In this document: in pieces, positions 8,737-16,469 of the stretch
Layout: every line of letters begins with the position of its first letter
Position numbering within the stretch: position 1 is the stretch's first letter
Assembly: GCA_017615795.1 (NCBI GenBank)
Contig: JAFZZK010000027.1
Coordinates: forward strand, 1 to 57,002
Direction of reading: 5' to 3'
DNA length: 57,002 nucleotides
DNA from: Bacteroidales bacterium
Lineage (GTDB): Bacteria; Bacteroidota; Bacteroidia; Bacteroidales; WCHB1-69
Program-made: the position numbers and the translations under genes
The notes under the pieces: model-generated
The model's database searches: none
Seen by the model: only the letters and a program-made list of their open reading frames with translations
What the model was told of the DNA's origin: nothing

Positions 8737-8819
8737 TGGGAGAGGAAGGATTCGAACCTCCGAAGGCTTAGCCAGCAGATTTACAGTCTGTCCCATTTGA
8801 CCGCTCTGGAACTCTCCCA
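8737..8819 (-). tRNA. tRNA-Tyr (anticodon GUA)
   Basis: An 83-base class II tRNA with acceptor arm TGGGAGA/TCTCCCA. The anticodon loop is CTGTAAA in stem ACAGA/TCTGC, where the outermost pair is an A-C mismatch. It has a long variable arm (GGCTAAGCC) and T loop TTCGAAT. The length and variable arm fit Tyr. CCA is not encoded. Confidence 0.96.
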
Positions 8820-8843
8820 TTTTGTGTTTCTTGGTGCCGAAGA

Positions 8844-8915
8844 GCCGATAGAGGGACTTGAACCCACGACCGGCTGATTACAAATCAGCTGCTCTACCAA
8901 CTGAGCTATATCGGC
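8844..8915 (-). tRNA. tRNA-Thr (anticodon UGU)
   Basis: A 72-base cloverleaf with acceptor arm GCCGATA/TATCGGC, anticodon stem GCTGA/TCAGC with loop TTTGTAA, and T loop TTCAAGT. CCA is not encoded. First gene of the Thr-Tyr-Gly transcript. Confidence 0.97.
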
Positions 8916-8953
8916 ACTGCATTTGTCAAAGAACTCGCTTTGTTTTGAGGCTG

Positions 8954-8961
8954 CAAAAATA
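8954..8961 (-). promoter_or_regulatory. -7 promoter element of the tRNA operon
   Basis: Minus-strand TATTTTTG followed by CAG, 38 bases upstream of the tRNA-Thr gene. Confidence 0.65.
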
Positions 8962-9224
8962 CGTTTTTTTTAATTCCAAGCCATGTATTTGGCGTAATTT
9001 TTTTTATTTTTATCAAATGGCTGATATTCAGAATGATAAAATCGCTTTTTTAGTCCGATTCAACTTTTTTGACGAGGCTGACGGGTGGTTAAGGGCGTCT
9101 TCCAGGGTCTGTTTTGGAGAAAAAATGGATTGTTTTGGAAAAAAGACACGCGCAATGGAAGGAATGGGTTTGAGGTTTTGCAATATCATTTTTGGAGTGG
9201 TGTGCATTGGTTTTATTTTTTTTG
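8962..9224. other. Divergent intergenic region, AT-rich, no gene seen
   Basis: About 260 bases between the tRNA promoter and the acpP promoter. Short open frames exist on both strands but lack family features, and T/A homopolymers are frequent. I see no tRNA, riboswitch or convincing small gene. Confidence 0.5.
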
Positions 9225-9232
9225 TATTTTTG
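9225..9232 (+). promoter_or_regulatory. -7 promoter element for acpP-fabF-rnc
   Basis: TATTTTTG followed by CCGCC and preceded by an 8-T tract and G, 25 bases before the acpP ATG. Confidence 0.7.
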
Positions 9233-9256
9233 CCGCCCATTTTAAAATGAAATACT

Positions 9257-9499
9257 ATGTCAGAAATTTTAGAAAAAGTACAGTCAATCATTGCGGATAG
9301 ACTTAGTTACGATGCCGCTGAAGTGACGCCAGAAAAGAGCTTCGCCAACGATCTTGGAGCTGACTCCTTGGATCAGGTCGAGCTGATTATGGAATTCGAG
9401 AACGTCTTTGGCGTGAAGATTCCGGACGAAGATGCTGAAAAGATTCAGACTGTCGGTGATGCTGTCACTTACATTGAGGAACACTTGAAAGAGGCATAA
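9257..9499 (+). CDS. acpP: Acyl carrier protein
   Basis: An 80-residue acidic protein with the four-helix ACP pattern and the phosphopantetheine attachment motif GADSLDQVE (Ser37). It carries growing acyl chains in type II fatty acid synthesis in the cytoplasm. Length is typical. It is the first gene of an acpP-fabF-rnc cluster, an order conserved in Bacteroidota. The gap to fabF is 57 bases. Confidence 0.98.
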   Translation: MSEILEKVQSIIADRLSYDAAEVTPEKSFANDLGADSLDQVELIMEFENVFGVKIPDEDAEKIQTVGDAVTYIEEHLKEA

Positions 9500-9556
9500 A
9501 AGCCTTCGACATCTTCCCGTCTACCCTGTACATTATATATCCCCCTCGTAGGATAA

Positions 9557-10810
9557 ATGGACCTCAAACGAGTAGTTGTTACCGGTTTGGGTGCTCTTAC
9601 GCCAATAGGTTTGACTGTTGAGACCTATTGGGATGCATTGCTGAAAGGCGTTTCAGGTGCAGGCCCCATTACCCGTTTCGATGCAGAGAATTTCAGGACT
9701 CAGTTCGCTTGCGAGCTGAAGGATTTTGACGTGTTGAACTACCTGCCACGCAAAGAGGCGCAGCGGATGGATCCCTGCGCCCAATATGCTATTGTCGCAA
9801 CTCTCGAAGCCCTGCAGGATTCAGGGCTGGATTTGGAGACGGTCGACAAGGATCGCGTGGGCGTCATCATGGGCACGGGCGTGGGCGGTTTCACTTCCAT
9901 GATGGAGACGGCAAACGTCTTCGTCGAAAATGGAAGAATCCCCAGATTCAGTCCTTATCTTCTGTTGAAAGTGCTGGCCGACATGGTGACGGGATACATC
10001 TCGTTGCGCTTCGGATTCCGTGGCCCCAACTACGTGACCACGTCGGCCTGCGCTTCCGCAGGCAATGCCATCGGCGATGCCTTGCACATGCTTCAACTTG
10101 GCAAGGCCGATGTCATTATAACGGGTGGCTCCGAAGCCGCTGTCGTGGAAGGCGCTGTGGGCGGCTTCAACTCCATGCGCGCCCTTTCGACCCGCAACGA
10201 CGATCCCCTGCATGCCTCGCGCCCGTTTGACACTGGGCGTGACGGCTTTGTCATCGGAGAAGGCGCGGGCGTGCTGGTCTTGGAAACCCTCGACCATGCC
10301 TTGGCCCGCAATGCCCATATATACTGCGAATTGTGTGGCGTGGGCATGTCGGCGGACGCATACAATGCCACCGCCCCGGACCCGCATGGCTCCGGCGCAG
10401 TCATGTCGATGCGCTTGGCTTTGCAAGATGCTCAGATGTCGCCCGATGAAATTGACTATGTGAACATGCACGGCACCTCCACTCCATTGGGCGACCTAGC
10501 CGAATGCTTTGCCGTCCGCGAGGTCTTTGGCGAACATGTGACCCGAATGGTGCTCAACTCCACCAAGTCCATGATCGGCCATCTGATGGGTGCCGGCCCC
10601 GCCGTGGAGAGCATCGCCATACTGATGTCCATGCGAGATGGCATGGTCCATCCCACCATTAACCTTGAAAACCTCGATCCCCAAATCCCGCAGGATTGGA
10701 ATTTCGCAGCCCACGGCCCCGTGCGATGCGAAGTCAATGCCGCCATTTCCAACTCTTTCGGCTTCGGCGGCCATAATGTGACCCTTTTGTATAAAAAGTT
10801 CCACCAGTAG
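9557..10810 (+). CDS. fabF: 3-oxoacyl-ACP synthase II (KAS II)
   Basis: A 417-residue thiolase-fold condensing enzyme that elongates acyl-ACP with malonyl-ACP. The catalytic triad is visible: C165 in TTSACASAGN, H305 in MHGTSTPLGD and H342 in IGHLMGAGPAVE. The glycine-rich GEGAGVLVLE and the C-terminal NSFGFGGHN are typical. The usual GAAGAVE segment reads GAGPAVE, a minor variation. It sits between acpP and rnc. Confidence 0.97.
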   Translation: MDLKRVVVTGLGALTPIGLTVETYWDALLKGVSGAGPITRFDAENFRTQFACELKDFDVLNYLPRKEAQRMDPCAQYAIVATLEALQDSGLDLETVDKDRVGVIMGTGVGGFTSMMETANVFVENGRIPRFSPYLLLKVLADMVTGYISLRFGFRGPNYVTTSACASAGNAIGDALHMLQLGKADVIITGGSEAAVVEGAVGGFNSMRALSTRNDDPLHASRPFDTGRDGFVIGEGAGVLVLETLDHALARNAHIYCELCGVGMSADAYNATAPDPHGSGAVMSMRLALQDAQMSPDEIDYVNMHGTSTPLGDLAECFAVREVFGEHVTRMVLNSTKSMIGHLMGAGPAVESIAILMSMRDGMVHPTINLENLDPQIPQDWNFAAHGPVRCEVNAAISNSFGFGGHNVTLLYKKFHQ

Positions 10811-10813
10811 AAT

Positions 10814-11506
10814 ATGGAACATACGGACAGGGAGATAAAGCGATACTTCCGAAATATTTTCGGTTTCCGTGTTCGGAACGTGGATCCTTTCAAGATCGCC
10901 CTCACCCACAGATCCGCATCTGCCAATGATGCGGTTGCAGGTCGTTTGAATAATGAACGGCTTGAATATCTCGGCGACGCCATCCTCGGTACCATCATCG
11001 CCGATTTTCTCTATCATAAATACCCGCTTGAGTCGGAAGGCGTGCTCACGCGCATGCGCTCCAAGCTCGTCAACCGCAATCGCCTCAACAACCTGGCCCG
11101 GAAGATCGGCTTGCCGGAAATGATGCGCATGGATAACCACATATCCTCCAATACCCCCAACGGGAACGCTTTCGAGGCCGTGGTCGGCGCTATTTACATC
11201 GACCAGGGCTTTAAGAAAACTTACGACATCATCCTCCGCAACATTTTCTTGGCACACCTTGACATGGATGCTGTCTATCAAGAGGACGACGATTACAAAA
11301 GCCGGCTATTCATCTGGGCGCAGCACAACCACCATAAGGTTTCGTTCGAGGTCCAATCTTCCGACAGCCGAAAAGATCCTCATTATATGGCGGTTCTCTC
11401 CTTGGATGGCAAAAAACTGACGCAGGGACTGGGCAAGTCCGTGAAGCAGGCCGAGCAAGCTGCCGCGGAAAAGGCTTTGGCTGCGCTTAAGGAAAAAGGG
11501 GAGTGA
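10814..11506 (+). CDS. rnc: Ribonuclease III
   Basis: A 230-residue endonuclease for double-stranded RNA (rRNA and mRNA processing). The N-terminal RNase III domain contains the signature NERLEYLGDAILGTIIADF with its metal-binding acidic residues. The C-terminal third (about 160-228) is a dsRNA-binding domain ending in KQAEQAAAEKALAAL. The ATG follows the fabF stop by 3 bases, suggesting translational coupling. Confidence 0.97.
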   Translation: MEHTDREIKRYFRNIFGFRVRNVDPFKIALTHRSASANDAVAGRLNNERLEYLGDAILGTIIADFLYHKYPLESEGVLTRMRSKLVNRNRLNNLARKIGLPEMMRMDNHISSNTPNGNAFEAVVGAIYIDQGFKKTYDIILRNIFLAHLDMDAVYQEDDDYKSRLFIWAQHNHHKVSFEVQSSDSRKDPHYMAVLSLDGKKLTQGLGKSVKQAEQAAAEKALAALKEKGE

Positions 11507-11539
11507 CGTTGTCTTCTGAATGTTATATTTATTTTTTTG

Positions 11540-11566
11540 AAGAGATGATTGTCGTCTCTTTTTTTT
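11540..11566 (+). terminator. Terminator after rnc
   Basis: A 9-bp stem with one G-U pair (11540-11548 with 11552-11560) and a 3-base loop, followed by a run of T. The T-run continues directly into the next gene's -7 element. Confidence 0.85.
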
Positions 11567-11567
11567 G

Positions 11568-11575
11568 TATCTTTG
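11568..11575 (+). promoter_or_regulatory. -7 promoter element for the Omp28-type gene
   Basis: TATCTTTG followed by CG and preceded by T-tract plus G. It is 57 bases before the ATG at 11632. Confidence 0.75.
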
Positions 11576-11631
11576 CGCTCGTTAAAAACGAAAAAAAAGA
11601 ATTAAAATTAATAATCTAAAACACGTTTTTT

Positions 11632-13326
11632 ATGAAAAAAATTTTATCTATTATTGCTTTAGGACTGCTTTCTGTGACGATGTTGTCTGCGCAGTCGGAT
11701 CAATTCGTGTCCACAACCCCCTCTAACAAGAAGGTTGTTTTGGAAGAATACACGGGTATAAACTGCACGTGGTGCCCTGATGGACACAGAATGGCCAATG
11801 AACTTGCGGCCCAGCATCCGGGAGAGGTCTTTGTGATCAATGTTCACGCAGGCTCTTATGCCGCCAACACCTACACAACCCAGTTCGGTACCGCATTGGC
11901 CAATCAGACCCAACTTGACGGCTATCCCTCTGGTACGGTGAACCGCCATGTTTTCTCTGGCAGTGCAACTGCATTGAGCAGAAGTGCCTGGGCTTCGGCT
12001 GCCAACCAGATCCTAAGCATGTCATCCCCGGTCAACATTGCGGCACAGGGCACCTTGGATTGGTCCACCCGTCAACTGACCCTTACTGTTCAGCTTTACT
12101 ACACTGCCAATGAGGCTAATCCAACCAATATGCTCAATGTGGCTATTATTCAAGACAATGTCTTGGGTAATCAAGTTGGCATGAGCTTGAATCCCGATCA
12201 AGTCGTGGGCAACCAATACCGCCACATGCACATGTTGCGCCACCTCATCACGGGCCAGTGGGGCGAGGAAATCACCACCACGACCCAAGGCTCTTTTGTG
12301 GAAAAGGTGTACAACTACACCATTCCTGCCAACCTTGGCTCTCCCAATGCCATTCCGGCCCTTCTGGAAGACCTTCATTTCATCGCTTTCGTGGCCCAAG
12401 GCCATCAAGAGATCCTGACGGGTTGCGAGGCTCAGATCACCCATCTCAATATGCCGGCTATTTATCCGCGTCTTAATGCTGTGACCAACACAACAGCTTT
12501 GGACTGCTCTGACAATGCAAGTGTCAATGTCGCAGTGTTGAACTCCGGCTCCGAGAGTCTTACCTCCTTGTCTTTTGAATATATTGTTGCCAATGGAACT
12601 CCCCAAGCCTATAATTGGACGGGCGATATTCCGTCCATGCAAACTGCAACCATCGACCTGCCGGCTTTCACCGTGAGCACGAATGTGAACCAACAGGTGA
12701 AAGTCCGTATCACGTCAGCCAACGGACAGTCGTACGATGGCACGCAAATGAGCACAACCATTAAGAAAGTGTTGGCGGAAGGCAGTGGAACCATGACGAT
12801 CAAGATCAAGACAGATGGTTATGCAAGTGAGACATCTTATAAGGTTTATGGTCCTGACGGCAATGTTTTCCAATCAAGCAGCAACTTTACGAACAACACT
12901 GTGCATGAATTTCCGTTCACACCGACTCAAACGGGTTGCTATCGTATTCAGGTACTCGACTCCTACGGCGACGGCATCACCAACGGCTACTTGCGTCTAT
13001 ATGGTGCAGACGGAACACTGCTTTTCAACATCACGGGCAGCAGCTTCACCAGCGAAGCCAGCGGCATGTGCTCTGTGACTACCGTGGGTATCGATGATGT
13101 TGAAGACGAAGATATCGTTGTTTATCCTAACCCTGCATCCGACAGGGTCCAGATTTCCGGCAACGACATTCAAATGGTGGAGATTTATAACCTGCAGGGA
13201 CAAAAAGTCTCCTCTGTAGCTGGTGACGTGCACGAGGTTTCGCTCAGCGGCCTCGCCAATGGAATGTACATTTTCCGTGTCACCACGGAAAAGGGTGTCA
13301 GTTCCATCAGAGTTGCGAAAAACTAA
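11632..13326 (+). CDS. Omp28-related protein with T9SS type A sorting domain
   Basis: A 564-residue secreted protein. The signal peptide ends at SAQ (about residue 21). Residues about 33-270 resemble Omp28-related outer membrane proteins and carry a CxxC motif, NCTWCPDGH (C45, C48), in a thioredoxin-like context. The middle (about 285-380) is beta-rich. Residues about 385-480 contain a DSYGDGI segment of the kind found in beta-sandwich domains of secreted Bacteroidota proteins. Residues about 493-564 are a type A T9SS C-terminal domain, beginning VVYPNPASD and ending in a basic RVAKN tail. The protein is predicted to cross the outer membrane through T9SS and be attached to the surface or released. 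It has its own promoter and terminator, so it is probably monocistronic. Confidence 0.92.
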   Translation: MKKILSIIALGLLSVTMLSAQSDQFVSTTPSNKKVVLEEYTGINCTWCPDGHRMANELAAQHPGEVFVINVHAGSYAANTYTTQFGTALANQTQLDGYPSGTVNRHVFSGSATALSRSAWASAANQILSMSSPVNIAAQGTLDWSTRQLTLTVQLYYTANEANPTNMLNVAIIQDNVLGNQVGMSLNPDQVVGNQYRHMHMLRHLITGQWGEEITTTTQGSFVEKVYNYTIPANLGSPNAIPALLEDLHFIAFVAQGHQEILTGCEAQITHLNMPAIYPRLNAVTNTTALDCSDNASVNVAVLNSGSESLTSLSFEYIVANGTPQAYNWTGDIPSMQTATIDLPAFTVSTNVNQQVKVRITSANGQSYDGTQMSTTIKKVLAEGSGTMTIKIKTDGYASETSYKVYGPDGNVFQSSSNFTNNTVHEFPFTPTQTGCYRIQVLDSYGDGITNGYLRLYGADGTLLFNITGSSFTSEASGMCSVTTVGIDDVEDEDIVVYPNPASDRVQISGNDIQMVEIYNLQGQKVSSVAGDVHEVSLSGLANGMYIFRVTTEKGVSSIRVAKN

Positions 13327-13349
13327 GGATTATTCACTGACAAGAATAC

Positions 13350-13389
13350 AAAAGGCGTCAGGCAAGCTGTTGACTTGACGCCTTTTCTC
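13350..13389 (+). terminator. Terminator after the Omp28-type gene
   Basis: An 11-base arm (13350-13360) is complementary to 13376-13386 and ends in TTTT. The loop is 15 bases and may hold a second small stem. The arms are AT-rich at the base, so it could work in both directions. Confidence 0.8.
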
Positions 13390-13403
13390 ATTTGTTTCAT
13401 ACT

Positions 13404-14357
13404 ATGGATTTTTGCAACTTTAGTGTTCTTGACTATACGTGGCATGTCATCATCAACCCCAATGCTCTCGAAGGCAAGTGCATGAAACATTGGGCAAAGG
13501 TGGCGACACGGTTGGATGCGGAGCGTGTGCGGTATGAGATGCACCCCACGGCTGCGCGGGGTGACGCCATCGTGATTGCCAAACAACTCTGCGATGCAGG
13601 TTCGCACCACTTGTTAGTGGTCGGCGGAGACGGATCTATCAATGAAGTTGTTGACGGCATCATGCGCTCTAATGCCGACATCCATGATGTTTGTTTAGCC
13701 GTGATTCCTTTGGGACGAGGCAACGACTGGGCCCGCACCCATCAGTATCCCACCCGATTGGACGATTGTGTTGAGGTCTTTCTCAAAGGCAAATTTATGC
13801 GCCATGATGTGGGTCATGTGCAGACCCTGCGCGGGGGTGTCTCCGTGGCAGACCGTTTCTTTATCAACATCGCGGGCTTTGGCTTCGATGCAGAAGTGAT
13901 TTATGACACACAACAAAGCAAGCCCCATTTTCTTGGCCTCTCTGTCTACATTGTGAGTCTGTTCCGCTGTCTGTTTGGCTATAAAAGCGTGCCTGTTAAA
14001 ATTGAAACACCAGGTTTTTCGTTTCAAGACAAGACTTTCCTTGCTGTCGCGGCTAATTGCCAGTACAATGGCGGCGGCATGCGTCAGGCTCCAGACGCCC
14101 AGCCCGATGATGGCTTGCTGGATGTCGTGATTATCCCTCATCTCAGCTATCTGCGCTTGTTTTGGCTGATGTTGTCTGTTTTTTCCGGCAAACACATCAA
14201 GAAATCCAAAGGCCTCATCAAAACATGTCGTGCAAAAAGTGTTGATATCATTTGCGACACCCTGTGTCGTGGTGAGGTGGAGGGCGAAATGCTCGAAAGT
14301 GGAAACTACCACGTCACTGTCCAACCGGCTGTGTTTTGGATGCTGACTAACCAGTGA
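13404..14357 (+). CDS. Diacylglycerol/lipid kinase family protein
   Basis: A 317-residue protein of the DagK/YegS lipid kinase family, which transfers phosphate from ATP to a lipid hydroxyl at the inner membrane. It has the N-terminal strand WHVIINPNALEGK, the nucleotide-binding motif GGDGSINEVVDG (usual GGDGT), and PLGRGNDWAR (usual GTGNDFAR). The substrate could be diacylglycerol, a sphingoid base or another lipid. I used the ATG at 13404; a TTG four codons upstream is also in frame. The bases just inside the start (GATTTTTGC) resemble a -7 element, but no later start would keep the conserved NPNA strand. Confidence 0.9.
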   Translation: MDFCNFSVLDYTWHVIINPNALEGKCMKHWAKVATRLDAERVRYEMHPTAARGDAIVIAKQLCDAGSHHLLVVGGDGSINEVVDGIMRSNADIHDVCLAVIPLGRGNDWARTHQYPTRLDDCVEVFLKGKFMRHDVGHVQTLRGGVSVADRFFINIAGFGFDAEVIYDTQQSKPHFLGLSVYIVSLFRCLFGYKSVPVKIETPGFSFQDKTFLAVAANCQYNGGGMRQAPDAQPDDGLLDVVIIPHLSYLRLFWLMLSVFSGKHIKKSKGLIKTCRAKSVDIICDTLCRGEVEGEMLESGNYHVTVQPAVFWMLTNQ

Positions 14358-14408
14358 CGACTGCCATAGCCTTCGTCATTCTTTCTGCATAAAAGAGAGT
14401 GGTACGAA

Positions 14409-16457
14409 CTACCACAGGAGTGTCACGGTTCCCGTTTTCTCGAAAAGTGTGCCGTCCGGGCGCGTGTAGTTCAACTTGTAAATGTACACGCCGGTGTGGC
14501 AGAGTTTGCCCTTTGCACGGCCGTCCCAGCCTATGTTGGGATCACGGGATATGAAAATGAGTTCCCCCGTGCGGGTGTAAATGCGTAAGTAATATTGATC
14601 CCCGGAGACAAACGTGTTGGCGGGCAGGAAAACGTTGTTATATGCTTCCAACGGCGTAAAGGCGTTGGGAATGTATGTGTTAGGCATTTGTTGCAGCGTG
14701 ACGTGGTTCGATACGCTGAGGTCGTTGAACCCATATTCATCCGGCTCGGGTTGTGCTGTCACGAAGTAGGTGAACTTTGACCCGCTCTCGAACAGGGCTG
14801 ACACGTCGTCATGGAACGTGTTGATGGATGACGGCGACAAAAATACGGGTAACTCGTTGAAAACAGGGTCGAACTCAGTGCATCTTGAGATGGTGTATTG
14901 CTGCACGTCGTTGGGACCGTCGCCGTAGTTGACCCATTGCAGGACATTCTCTTGCGCAGTGGTGGCTTCGCCTTGCAGCAGGATGTTGTGCTCCACGTTG
15001 GAGAAGCCGCCCTCCGTGTTGCAGGAATTGAGCACACAAGTGCGATAATAGTAGGTATGTTTTTTGAAATCTGCGGTTGCGTCTGTAAATGTGTAGCCAC
15101 TTTCAGGGTGATACGGCTGGGTGAGGATGGTGGTGAAGTCCGAAGCATTGTCGCTGCGTTGCAGGTATATCTCGCTGAAGGGCAGCGTGTCGCCGCTGGT
15201 GTGAACAACAACCTCAATATGATGGTTGTTGACGACCGAGACGGAACGGATGTGCGTCATGTCGGCGGAAACCGTTGATTCCAATGTGAAGTTCTTTCGA
15301 TTGCTGGAGGCTGAAATCGTATGGCCGGTGTTGTGTACGCGCACGAATGCTCTATAATCAGTGTTGAGTTGCAAGTTCGCGAGCGTGTAACTGTTGCCCG
15401 TGAGGGTTGCGACACTCTGGTAATGGGCTCCGTTGTCGGTGCTGAGGAAAACCTCGTACTCGCCGATGCCACCCTGCAAATGGGAATAGCTGCTCCAGCT
15501 GAGGGTTGCCGTCTTGTTACAGGCATCTATCTGATCAACGCGCAGGTTGATATTGCACTGCTCGTCTATGGTTATGGAAGAGCTGTTGAAACAAGAGTCG
15601 AGTACGGCAAGGCGGTAGCAGCGTTGACTGCCGTCAGGGTCGATCCAATAGGTGGTGTTGAAAATGGTGTCGATGGGCACCCATCCGTTGTTGCCTTCAT
15701 AATAGGTGATGAAACCGTACATGGCAGGATCGGGCGCGTGAAATCCAAGACCCACGCGGTTCTGCTCGTCCACCGTGACGCTGTCCAACACAGGCGGGTT
15801 GGGTTGGGTGCGGTCTACGACGTAGGCCGAGCCGATGGAGGTCGAAAAGGGACAGGTGCTGAACAGGGAGTCTCCGATCTGATATCGGTTAGAAATGCTG
15901 ACGCGATAGTAGACGTTGTTGTAGCAAACATCTGCGGCATCGGTGTATGTGGTGATGGAGTTGGGTACGGTTGCGAATGGGAGCTGTGGGAACTCGTTCT
16001 CGTAATAGTGACGTTTGAAAATCTGGAACGAATCGCCCCACGTGCCGCCCAATGTCCCTGACGATGGAGACTCCCAGTCGAGGGTCACCAACGAGCTGTC
16101 GGTGCTGACCGTGACGGTCAAGTTCGGCATTTGCAAGGTGTTGGATTGCCATGAGCCACCGGTTGAGTCGCGTGCAACAATGTAGCAGGAGTAAATTGCT
16201 GCCGGTGTGACCAGAACATCGCGACCGCTGTAGTTGCAGAGGGTGTAGGGGAGACTGGCTGTATAGGATTCACAGAAAGTCCCGTTGACGTAAAAGTCAT
16301 AGGAGATGAACTGGCTGCAATCTGCGGAATTGCTCCATGTAACATGCAAGTGTGTGGCATCGTTGAGTTGCAAGCATTGCAGTGTGGGTGGCTCAAAGCC
16401 GAGTACCGCTTGTGCCACAGCGACCAATAGCAAAACCATACATAGAACTTTCCGCAT
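14409..16457 (-). CDS. Fibronectin-type protein with T9SS type B (gliding-type) C-terminal domain
   Basis: A 682-residue secreted protein. The signal peptide ends near residue 20 (VAQAVLG). The body is a chain of roughly five or six fibronectin III-like/Ig-like beta domains, with repeated patterns such as VTLDWESPSSG, ATLSWSSYSHLQGG and NVLQWVNYGDG. Residues 593-682 are a type B sorting domain (gliding-motility-associated CTD type): YIPNAFTP, LRIYTRTGELIF, GWDGRAKG and VYIYKLNYTRPDG. The protein is therefore a probable T9SS cargo exposed at the cell surface. It is the last gene of a four-gene minus-strand run, 12 bases after the M16-like gene. No PorP/SprF partner is visible in the window. 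Confidence 0.9.
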   Translation of the reverse strand: MRKVLCMVLLLVAVAQAVLGFEPPTLQCLQLNDATHLHVTWSNSADCSQFISYDFYVNGTFCESYTASLPYTLCNYSGRDVLVTPAAIYSCYIVARDSTGGSWQSNTLQMPNLTVTVSTDSSLVTLDWESPSSGTLGGTWGDSFQIFKRHYYENEFPQLPFATVPNSITTYTDAADVCYNNVYYRVSISNRYQIGDSLFSTCPFSTSIGSAYVVDRTQPNPPVLDSVTVDEQNRVGLGFHAPDPAMYGFITYYEGNNGWVPIDTIFNTTYWIDPDGSQRCYRLAVLDSCFNSSSITIDEQCNINLRVDQIDACNKTATLSWSSYSHLQGGIGEYEVFLSTDNGAHYQSVATLTGNSYTLANLQLNTDYRAFVRVHNTGHTISASSNRKNFTLESTVSADMTHIRSVSVVNNHHIEVVVHTSGDTLPFSEIYLQRSDNASDFTTILTQPYHPESGYTFTDATADFKKHTYYYRTCVLNSCNTEGGFSNVEHNILLQGEATTAQENVLQWVNYGDGPNDVQQYTISRCTEFDPVFNELPVFLSPSSINTFHDDVSALFESGSKFTYFVTAQPEPDEYGFNDLSVSNHVTLQQMPNTYIPNAFTPLEAYNNVFLPANTFVSGDQYYLRIYTRTGELIFISRDPNIGWDGRAKGKLCHTGVYIYKLNYTRPDGTLFEKTGTVTLLW

Positions 16458-16469
16458 AATCCTTTGTTG

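Noticed and set aside
9028-9291. Small minus-strand frame across the acpP promoter and start
   Set aside because: It covers the acpP -7 element and start codon and shows no signal, motif or ribosome-site support.
13404-13425. -7 promoter element inside the start of the lipid kinase gene (GATTTTTGC)
   Set aside because: The first base does not match TAnnTTTG, and a transcript from here would lose the only start codon that keeps the conserved N-terminus.
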